Positions 23,514 to 35,500 of a stretch of 64,000 nucleotides of DNA are shown piece by piece. This stretch comes from Aricia agestis. Taxonomy: Eukaryota; Arthropoda; Insecta; Lepidoptera; Lycaenidae. How positions within the stretch are numbered: the first letter of the stretch is position 1; each line of letters begins with the position of its first letter. The translations under genes were made by a program, and so were the position numbers. The notes below the pieces were generated by a model. The model did not search any database, had not been told where the DNA came from, and saw only the letters and a program-made list of their open reading frames with translations. The DNA is taken from assembly GCF_905147365.1 (NCBI RefSeq), contig NC_056417.1, positions 5,602,501-5,666,500 of the forward strand, written 5' to 3'.

Positions 23514-26500
23514 GTAAGTTTCTTCAAATATTTTATGTAGTTATTCATTAACCCATCGATTGTGGAATAACGAGACACAATAGCTTATCTATTGTTATCG
23601 CGGCCGGATTTGGCCGCTTAGGGCTTCATGAATTAATCTGTTGATCATAGAAAACGAGACACAATAGAATTTCTATTGTGTCTCAGTCACTGGTAACCGT
23701 ATGGGGCTTGATGAATTAAATCAGCCTTTCTCAAAGTGGGCGATAACACCCCCTTGTGGGCGCTGAAGGTCTGTGTGTCTGGTGTAGGACCCAGAAAAAA
23801 AATGGGGTCATTGTGTAGAGGCTTGGGGGGTGATTTATTTCATCAGGATACATTTTAAATTGAAACAATGTGGGCGCTAAAATATAATTTGTTCTGAAAG
23901 TGGGCGGTAGACAAAATAAGTTTGGGAAGCTCAGAATTAAATGAAGGAGACTGTTTGAGAAAAAAGTGCAGTGCCCTTGAGCTTTGCTTGACTTGTCTCA
24001 GGGGATATATTTTTTTAACAAACACTGCAGAATGTTTTTGTCACTTATGAATCATGGCAACATCTTTTGTTGCCTAAACAATAGAATAATGTTATGCTTT
24101 ACTAGACATTACGGCATACTATAATGTTGGGTATAAGCATATTAGTTGGAAAATGATAAGCTTGATTTTTTTATATTACTACACTACAACTACAAAAATT
24201 TTTGTTTTTACCCAAAATTCTACAGGAAGATAAAACCTATTTTTTATAATATTCCACTGGGAATACTGCTTTTTGGGATAAAAAGAAGCTTTTTATGTTT
24301 AACCTAACTATTGTGCCAATTTATTTCAAAATATTTAGTCTGAGCTGTGTAGTAGTTTTGTGTGGGGAAGTAACAAACATACACTGCATAATATTGTGTT
24401 TTATACATTTATGATTGTTATACAATTTAATATTTATATTTACTCAGCTTTCTTTCTTCATTTGATATCTATTATACAGATTATGTATGCTGCACTGTAC
24501 TCACTTTAAAAAAAAATAATGATGTCAATATTTTTGTCATTATTGAGGTAAAAGGTGAACCATGAATAAATTTTGTAAATATTTATGACATTTAGACCAA
24601 TGTTTGGAGCTCAACGAGGATACTTCGGGAGAAACATGCGCGGAAACATGCAGGGTACAAGGCCAGGTTATAGTGTCTCTATTGTCGAGAGATAGCACTA
24701 GAGGTGAGCCAGCGTCAGCGCCAGGCGAGGGATCCCCATTGGCAGTAGTGGGCCCGGCTGGAGAGGTGCTGGCTCCGAGAGAACAGTCCATAAACTCCAA
24801 CTCGGCAAACGAGTTGCTACCGTTACATTGGGAGAAGCGACTCACACCCACTGGAAGGTAAATTCAATTCAATATTATCTATTACACTCTTTAAGCCAAA
24901 AATAGTGAATGTAGTGTTTTAAAGTCTGTCTATCTATCTGATACCTCTTCATGTCCAAACCGCTGAACCGATTCTGCTGAAATTTAGCATAGAGATACTT
25001 TGAGCCCAGGGAAGGACATAGGATACTTTTCATCCCGGAAAAATGTCCCGCGCGATAAACTAATTTTGGCGCAATGGAGTAGCGGGTGTGTACACATAAT
25101 TTTTTTCATTCTATTTGTTTTCTTAAAACCATCAAAATAGCAACGTAAATAAAAAAAAAACTGAATTTGAATAATATGATTAAGGTAAATGACTAGTAGA
25201 TTGGACAGTACCAGTCATTGGAAAAAGCACAAAAACACAATATTTAATTAATTTATTAATGTTGCTTTAAAAATTTCCTGTTTTTAAAGTAAAAGAATGC
25301 CTGTTTTTTTAAGAAAAACAGTCAGTTTTTAAAGCAACATTAATAAATATGGTGTTTTTGTGCTTTTTCATTGGAAAATACTAGTACTGTCCAATCTATT
25401 AGTCATTTACCCTAATTATTTTTGACGCAATGATTGCTAGTGTGATCGTCTTTTGTGCCATCTATACTAATATTATAATTCTGCAGAGTTTGTTTGTTTG
25501 TTTGTTTGTTTGAACGCGCTAATCTCAGGAAATTTGAAAAATTATTTTACTGTTGGATAGCCCATTGATTGAGGAAGGCTATAGGCTACATTTTATCATG
25601 CTAAGACTAATAGGAGCGAATAAATAGAGGAAAATGTCGAATAAACGGGATAAATTATTTGAAATGGCTTATTTGAACGCGCTAATCTCAGGAACTACTG
25701 GTCGATTTGAAAAATTCTTTCAGTGTTAGATAGCCCATTGATTGAGGAAGGCTATAAGCTATATTTTGTTACGCTAAGACTAATAGTAGCGAATAACTAG
25801 AGGGAAATGTGGTAAAAACGGGGGAAATTATATGAAAGGGCTTATTTGAACGCGCTAATCTCAGGAACTACTGGTCTGATTTGAAAAATTCTTTCAGTGT
25901 TAGATAGCCCATTTATCGAGAAAGGCTATAGGCTATATTTTATCTCGCTAAGACTAATAGGAGCAAAGAAATAGAGGAAAATGTGGAAAAAACGGAGGAA
26001 AATTATTACTGGAGCAATTTTTATGTTATTTGGCAAACATGAAGAATAGACTACGTTAAGGAACAAAGGCTATTTTATGCGGAAAAATGTACGGTTGCGT
26101 GAAATTCCTAAATTACGCAAGCAAAGCCGCGCGAAAAATCTGTATATAATAAAATCGTAGGAAAGTCAATTCTGTATATTGAATATTTTTGTACAATAAA
26201 TAATACTTGGGATGTGATCTACTATGCTAACGCGGACGAAGTCGCGAGCAACAGCTAGTTCTATATAAATTTCGTGAGAAACATATATTATACGTGTGCA
26301 AAAACTTTCTAATTTGTTTCATTGCATAATCATTCAATATTCAGTAAATGCATCTAGGTTACAGTAGTAAGTTGTTGAGACTTATTTTTATTATCTCAAC
26401 CTGTGATTATAATTGTGATTTAAAATGAAACATTTTAGAATTTCTTAGCTAACTAGATTTATTACACACTAGTTGTTTCCCGCGACTTCGTCCGCGTCAG

Positions 26501-29500
26501 TAAAATGTGATAACAAAGATAATAAAAAAGAGAAATTTGTTCCCCTTTTTAATGTTCCTTACCTAAATAGCAAAAATAGGAACTCATTACAAAGACTTTG
26601 AAGCCTGTCTGTCTATCTGTCTCCAGGCTGTATCTCAAGAACTGCGCTAGCTAGGTAGTTGGAACAAATAACGTTTTTCTATCGCCACTATAGCAATAAA
26701 TGCTAAAAACAAAATAAAGAAAGTATTTGAAGGAGGCTCCCATACAACAAATGCCTTAATTTGGCCTTTTGCCGTCAATGTAACCATAAAATACTCAATT
26801 GTATTTAAATTTTATTAATCACTATTCGCTACATGTTATAAAACAAAGACCTTAGTTCTGTCTGTCTGTAAGTCTGATCGTGGTAAACTCAAAAACCACT
26901 GCACGGATTTTCATGCGCTTTTCAATCGAAATAATTATTTTTCGGGAGGTTTAGGCCTATTTAATTTGTTTATTTTCGCGTCTATGTGTGTCCCAAAAAA
27001 ATCCAGAAGTTTCCTCTAAGTATATCTCATTATCATATCACCACAATTGTAAGCATTGTACCAAATTCAGGTTATTGTACCTCTATAGTGTATTTAAAAC
27101 ACTATACAGCTACAAAACAGTTTTCAAAATCAGTCAATAAACGGTGGAACAATAATATTATAAGTAATCAAAGAGTTTTGATAATAATGTGATGATACAT
27201 GGCCTAATTATAGTGATGATGATGATTAGTTTTTAAATTGACATATTGACATTTAAATATGCTTTTAGTTGTTGTTAAAACGCCAAAATTGCCGAACACG
27301 TATGCCGTATCTATAAGGATTTAAGAATTCTGTACAGCACCTTCGGAACCAGGGTATTACTTCGGCGCAAATTCTTATTTTTTGGTAGTTTAAGCTTGAA
27401 ATCCTTCAGAAAAACGTAAAATAACTATTTGTTTTCATATAAATTTCAAGGAGTCCCATCGATTCCTCATGGACTGCATCATCAGATCACCACTTTTATG
27501 ATCATGTTACTAAATTCGGGCTACGTCTCATTCAACTACAAAATAATTTTGGAAATCGGCCCACAAATGGCGGAGTTGTCCGCGAACCATTATAAAAAAG
27601 TGAAATACATCCTCCTCCTTTTCGGAAGTTGGTTAAAAAGTAGCCTAAGTTATTCCTTACTACATCAGCTATCTGCCAAAAAAAGTCCCGTCAAAATCGC
27701 TCCAGCCATTTCAGAGATTAGCCGGAACAAACAGACCGACAGACAGACAGACATACAGACAAAAATTTTAAAAAATGTTGTTTTGGTGTATGACGTATGT
27801 AGCATATATACATTCATATGCATGTAGTAAAAAACAGTTCATTCAATATTACAAACAGACACTCTAATTTTATTTATATCATGTATGCATGTATGTATAG
27901 ATAATATTATTAAGATCAAAAATTATTTTTGTGTTTCTCCTAATATTCTCTTTTAATAATTGAATGAACATCAACCATTCTTTCAATTTTTTTTGTAGAA
28001 ATGTCCGAAACAATCTGGAAGAAATAAAAAACATTCAATAGTAACTGACATTATTTCTATTTGTAAAATATTTTATTCAAACACTGACCTTCATAATAAT
28101 ATGATGAGGCATGTCAAAATAGTTTTTTTTCATGAAATAAGGGGGCAAACGAGCAAACAGGTCACCTGATGGAAAGCAACTTCCGTCGCCCATGGATACT
28201 CGTGTGTGTTACAAGTGCGTTGCCGGCCTATTAAGAGGGAATAGGGGAGGGTCGGGATGGGAAGAGAAGGGAATAGGGGAGGGTAGGGAAGGGAATAGGG
28301 TAGGGGATTGGGCCTCCGGTAAACTCACTCACTCGGCGAAACACAGCGCAAGCGCTGTTTCACGCCGGTTTTCTGTGAAAAGCGTTGTTTGGGGTAGTTT
28401 ACTTTTTAAAGGAGAATGAAGCAAAGTGGTCCAAATTTCCACCACTAACGAGACCCATATTGACTTATTGTCCATTAAATATAGAGTAAATTTCATTATG
28501 AGACAAATTTAAAATAAGCTGTCAGTAAAAAGTTATGCTTATGAATATGACTATATGAAAAAATATTTTCGTGAGTAAAAATATTGATATCGATATTCAT
28601 CTATTTCAGTGAAAACCTAATAGGAAATGCCAAGCGGCATAACATAGCATAGATTGAGTAGTTAAAAAGTGCAATGGATCACATTAACACTATTTTATGG
28701 AATAAAACTTTTTCATTCCGTCATAACTTTTTACTTACAGGATATTTTTGATTGCGGTCCAGTTATAATGATTCCGTATTTAGCAGATCATTACGTGAAT
28801 GTTATTGGTTGTGGACATTTGCACCAAACTCAATATATTTTTATTACATCTACAATATTTTTATACAAAATGGTAAAAAACATGACTTTTCATTCAGAAA
28901 TAACTTTTCACTGACAGGGTATTTTTGATTGCAGTCTGGTTATAATGATTCAGTATTTAGTAGACAATTTTACTATATAGGTCTCGTTAGTGGTGGAAAT
29001 TTGGACCAGACTCCATACATTTAAAAACATACTCCTTTACTTGCTAACATTGTGTACCTTTTTATAATGAATCTGTCATAGACCTGATTCGAAACAACTA
29101 GCTATTTTCGCAAAATCAACAGAAGCTTATTTTGTTGCCCTTTGCAATGTACACTTTTTTTAAATAGGCAATAATTGACCAACCACTAGTTTTTTTTTGG
29201 GAATCCACCACTGCAACATAATATGCAACACAAGCATAACCAATAGTTGTTTAGCAATGTTCGTAGCGGCCGAAAAGGAAGATCTTCCGACCGAGGGAAA
29301 TAGCATGCTCGGTCAGGCTGAAGCCCACTGACGTTTAAGACGTTGTATATATAATATATCTCCGAAACTTCGATAGCGCGATGCAGGATTGTGACGCTAA
29401 TTGTGAGTACCACCACAGTTGTATAAAAATATTTATATCACTTCCAGGCCATACTACGTGAACCACGCACTACGTAGGACACAATGGGAGCGCCCCGTAG

Positions 29501-32500
29501 CGGAGCCCCCGAGCCCGGTATCCCCGCAGACGTCCACACCGCCGTCCTCGCCCACACCATCAGCTCCCACGAGCCCCAGCAGCCCCTCGCAGGCATCACC
29601 CTCCCCGGAGAACGATGTCAGCCACGGCACATCTATATCTTTAAGGTAGTAATACCAGTGTAGAATTTATAATTTTAATCATTAATGAGGCCCCTTTATT
29701 TCCGCCGCACGCCCCTTGTACGAAATCTGCCCCCAGGTCTCGGCCTATTTATAAATTCGGGGCTGGTATAGACTACTGATCCATGAATGATAGTATAATC
29801 ATTCTACTCTTTAATCTTTTTTCATATAATAATGACTTTTTGAGAATTTTTAACCCTCCCGTCCCCCCCAAAGTGAGATTTGGAAAGATTTAACTTGACC
29901 CTCTCCCTCCTAAAATACCTCACGTAATTAATGGACGCCCCCTAAGAAGTAACATAGATTGTAAAGTTTTTTTATTATTATTTGCAGACCAGAGCCACAA
30001 CCTCAGACAGCTGTACGTAGTCGTTCACAGACTACTCCAGTGTCCCCGAATCCAGCAGCAGTGGTGGCAACTGACCTGCCACCTGGATATGGTATGTATA
30101 TTTATTTTGTAACTATGCCCATATGAGCGACTGTAATGTCAACAATTTCAATGTCACATCAACTACACCAGTGTTTTTATACCTCTGAAGCTTCTGGAGG
30201 GGGGGGGTCGCCAGAAGTTGAGATAAACTATTTCAGTAATAAAACTACAAAGATGAAACATATTGCTAATAATATTAAGTAGCATAATTTCATCAAAAGC
30301 AATAATAAAAAAAGCAGGCCAACAAATCTACAATATTTTTTAGGTCTCATAAGTCCAGTTCTTATTATTCAGTGTTAGCTTATTCATATGCATTAAGTTC
30401 TTATTGTATTTGCATTGTAAGTAATGTTATATTATGCTCTACTTCGCACGTTGATTGCGTCTATGGGGTACTAAAATAATGCATTACAATTAAATATAAA
30501 ACAATCAGCCACGCTAAAAATACGTGATTAGACTTACAATTGATATGACTAACGCTCTGAAGGTGAAATCGATTTCTAGGCGTGATGTTGATGTAAATAT
30601 GAACAGTATGTTGGTTGTGTTAAAATGCTATTCTCTCTTTAGCTTTTCTTCGTCTGACGTACTGGAAAAGTTACACAACAAAGGCAGCGGAACTTGAATA
30701 ATACACTGCATAAACATTATTATTAAAAATAAACGGAAACCGACATTTTTCTGGGTGGAAATTGGCGTCATTACTTTACGTCACAAATATAATCAAAATA
30801 TTTCAGTACTACCAGATTCAGATTGAAAGCAAATAAAGATAAAGAAATAAGGACGCGTTTGACGGTAAATGTGATCTTAGTTTCAATTAAGAATTTTTAC
30901 CCAAATTTTAAAATTCAAAAGAAAGGAAAATTTTAAAACCTCACATTTGACATTGACGTTTTTTTTTTCAGAGATGCGCACAACCGCCCAGGGTCAAGTG
31001 TACTTCTACAACAGCGCGACGGGCGCGTCGACGTGGCACGACCCGCGTGTCCCGGTACATCTGCGGCACCGCGCCTCCGCTGGCCCCCTGCCCCCGGGGT
31101 GGGAGATGCGCCACACGCCGTCCGGACGACCGTACTTTGTAGACCACAACCATCGGACCACACAGTTCACTGACCCGAGGCTGGCTTTGGAGGCGAGGCT
31201 GGTGAGTAACTGCTTGTGTTAGACTTGACTTGACTTGACTTCTCTTTTACACAGATGAAAGAAAGAGGTAATTTGATATTTAATTATTATAAATATGATG
31301 CAAAGTTTACATCAAGTTATTGTTACACTTCAGGGCACCACGGAAGCTAGTACCCCGGTAGCTCCGCCCCCCGCGGCCACGCCCGCGCCGGCGGCGGCGG
31401 ACACCGACGACGCCCTACCCAAATACAAGCGCGACCTGGCGGCAAAGGCGCGCGTGCTGCGAGCTGAACTGCAAGCGCTGCAGCCGCAGACTGGACATTG
31501 TCGAATCGAGGTATGAAAATTAATTGTTTAACCGTAGATTCATGGTGGATATTCATGTTCAAAAATAATGTATGTACAGTGTGTGTCTATTCTATTGAAT
31601 ATGTAAGAAATCATGTGAGCCTGCAGTTTTCGCGTAACTTTCTGCCGCGCACTGTAAAACTCTGGAACAAACTGTCACCAGCAGTATTTCCGAACCTATA
31701 CAACCTGCAAATCTTCATGAGAGTATTTGTATATATCTTAAAAGGCCGGCAACGCACCTTCAGCTCTTCTAATGTTACGAGTGACCATGGGCGACGTTAT
31801 TTGCTTTTCATTATTTATTAAGTTAATAGTTTGCTCATTTGCTCCCCTTATTTTATAAAAAAAAAGTCTTTTACTTCGAGACAGTCATAACAACAAACTC
31901 CATTTCTTTTAAGGTTATTGTATTTTTTAAATAAAATATGGTCAACTATCCCTGCCTATTTACTGAGTAACAATAATATTAGAATTCACCTATGCAATTT
32001 TTCTAATGCCTGTTTTTACCAACCGTCTCCTAACGCTAAGTGGTCCCCTAGCGGCCATTTAATAAAATTATACCCCACGTTCCAGATGACGTTAAAAACG
32101 CTCACGCTCAAGACCGTAGTTTTTCCTGTTCCACTAGCATGTGAGCGTCAGTGATACAAACCCAAGTGGAACGGATTATGGAGCGTTTTGAGAAAAGTTT
32201 AAAAAAAGAACATAATATAAAAAATTTTTATACATACTAATGCCCGTTGCAGACGATGCGCAGTAGCTTGCGCAAGTACTAATACTAAGCATATATTTTC
32301 ATCGTGTGAACGCATTTTGCTTAGTGAAAGTGCGAGTGCAAGTTGCTTAGTAGCACTCGCTTTGGTCCTCGCGCAAGTGCGACTCATTTGCCCCCGCTCC
32401 GTCTACTTCGCCCCCGCGCTACTTCACTGGTCATCGTTTGAACATGCGTTGACCAGTACTAGCGCCAGTACTAGCGCCATTTCAGTCTGTTTGTTGTTTT

Positions 32501-35500
32501 GGTAAAGATGTAGAAACCTACCACTAGATTGTTGGGGAGTTGGTTGTTCTATTGAGTCTCAATGTTTTAAGTTTGTAATTAAAAATGAGTAAATGGAATT
32601 CAGACAAAACTATACAGTTTTCCTTTTTCTAAATTCTGTATTTCCTGCATCAGTTCCTCTGCTATCACTTCATTTAGCTCTTGAATTAGGCACTTAAAAA
32701 GTTTATTCAAAACCATACGCTTGTCCATGGTTGCCTACTATGCACTGGCACTATACAAAGCTACTTCGCGTGATCTTTTTACGTTTGAACGCTGGCGCAA
32801 GTACCTGCGCAAGTACTCGCGCAAGCTACTGTGCATCGTCTGCAACGGGCATTACATTGAACAGAACTCTGATATTACGATCCTTTTCTTGAAGTCGTAA
32901 ATAAAAGTAGGTAATTGTTTATAGTTACATATTTTATTTTACAAATAAAATACATAATAATATATTTGTTTCGTTTTTAGTATTACATTTTTTTACATAA
33001 GTAATCATATTTTAATATACATAGTTAAACTTTTATTATATTTCAGTTTTCACATTGAATCATATTTCAATAACAAACCACATACTTTGCATATTGACTA
33101 TTGTCACATAAAGTTTTTAAGTAACAATACCGCGTAATGCTAAGTCAACAGGTACGACTCAGGAGAGACGAAAATTAGTACTTATTATATTTTATAAGAA
33201 ATCAAATTTTGACCTTTCATTTAAAACAATTTCTTTTCCAATCAAAATATTTTATTACTTAAATATTATTTAATATTATAATACCTATTTCAATAGGCTC
33301 GAGATAGAGGCGCATGTGTCTGATAACTGATTTGAATTGTAAAACTGTACTTGTTAATAATTATTGAATGTACCTTTTCTGAATAATATATATATATATC
33401 ATTTGCATTTAACTTCAGTGTTTAATTAAAGTCAGTATTCCCCACTACAGAGTTAGCAACATTAATATTTTTAGTAATGAAATAATATAAAGTTTTTTTG
33501 TCTCTACTCTCTCATCAAAACTTTCCGAACATGGCTTTCGCGATATAGTTACGTTAAAATTAAAAAAAAAACTAGAACGACCACTTTGATCCATCTTCGT
33601 CGAGGGTCGTTTTGAGCGAAAATGATGACGTCATGAGTGACGTCATAGCAGCGATCAACACGACCGCGGTCGTCAAATGGAACGGCAGAAAGGGACGTTT
33701 TGAGCGTTTTGGTCAAAATTAACGTCTTCTGGAACGCAGCCATAGTGTAAATTGTAAACAAAAATATTTTTTGTGAATGAAGGCTTATCTTATCTATGCT
33801 ATTTCCAGGTATCTCGCAACGAGGTTCTCGAAGAATCCTACCGGTTAGTCATGAAGTTGCGTGGCAAGGAGCTTCGGAAGCGGCTGCTGGTGAAGTTCCG
33901 CGGGGAGGAGGGGCTGGACTACGGGGGCGTGGCGCGCGAGTGGCTCCACCTCCTCGGCCGAGAGCTGTTCAACCCCCACTACGGCCTGTTCCAGTACGCT
34001 AACTCTGGGGATGACAGATACGCGCTGCAGATTAATGCTGATTCTGGGGTGTGTGTTTTTTTATTATGTACTAGACGTACCGCGCGGTTTCGCCTGCGTA
34101 AAGAAGAAATTTCACGGAAACCGTACATTTCTCCACAAAAATAGTCTATGTCCCTTCACATGGTTCTCCCTATATCTGTGCCAAATAACATAAAAATTGC
34201 TCCAGTAGTAAACACTTTCAAATATTTTTTGCGTTTTTTTACAAATTTTCGTCTGTTCAGTCCTATTAGTTTTAGCATGATAATAATATATAGCCTATAG
34301 CCTTCCTCGATAAATGAGCTATTTAATACTGAAAGAATTTTTCAAATCCGACCAATAGCTCCTGAGATAAGTCCGTTCAAACAAACAAACTCTTCAGCTT
34401 TATAATATTATTAAGATAGATTATAATATTAGTATAGATTTATATTTGAGGTTTTTGTTGAGGCTTTCCATTTTATAATTATCATTCTAGATTTATACAT
34501 TTCTTATTAGTTATTATAAAAGCAGATCAACCCCGATTACATACCTGTTATTATTATTATTACAGACTTATAAATACTTTGTTATAATTCCAGATAAACC
34601 CCGAACATCTTTCATACTTCCACTTCGCGGGTCGCATACTCGGCGTGGCGTTGTTCCACGGCCACCAGCTGGACGCGGCGTTCACCGCGCCGTTCTACAA
34701 GCAGCTGCTCGGGCGGCCCATCACGCTGCGCGACATACGCGACGTCGACCCCGAGCTGCATAGATCGCTGTCGTGGATGCTGTGAGTGTTTTCCACTGTC
34801 CGTTCCTTCTGGGAGGGATGTAAATTTTCAATGTTTACTTTAGTAATACTAGAGTAATATTGATGTAGTTTTAAGTACATAGTTTATGCATATTTTTTAT
34901 GATGAGTTTTCATGCGGAATTAGTGCTATAATAATAAAACAAAAGTCAGAGAACAGAACTCTAGAGGCTAATTATTAGAGATAGGTGTTTGAACATGTCA
35001 TTTTCAGCGTTGCTTGATAAACTCTAAGCATATACAGTAGAATAATATGTTTGGCTTTTTTTAAGAAATTCTAAAGTGGTAGTGACGTCAGCTGATTATG
35101 AGTTTTCGTATTATGAAGGTGTATCCTGGATCCAAAGTCACTAAGCAGAATACATAAGTATTTACTGAAGAAGAAAATTTATTAGTGAAATTATTATTTT
35201 TTCAACTGGATTGTCCCATGTTTATGTTAATCTTAATCATAAAGTATTCGATAGTTTTAGAAATTCTTATCCAACAACCTAAAATAGCATACATGTTACA
35301 GATTCAGGGCCAGATTTATCATCAAGTTGGTTCGTTATTGCCGTACCCCAACGCTGATCATCAATTTTTGCAAATTTAAACTTTTTAATTGGGACTTAAC
35401 GCGACTTATTTAAGTTTTATTTAATTTATTTCTAATACAAGACGAGAAATTATTCGTGAGCTACAATGGTTTTTCCATCAGCATAACGCATTAGTTCAAT

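Noticed and set aside
24540..24851. 103-residue minus ORF antisense to Smurf exon 5 (and its twin at 42025-42336)
   Set aside because: The plus strand encodes the Smurf linker and first half of WW1 with correct splice sites. The antisense frame has no support.
27429..27827. 132-residue plus ORF in Smurf intron 5
   Set aside because: It spans old repeat tails including a (GACA)n run; the composition is that of the repeats, not a protein family.
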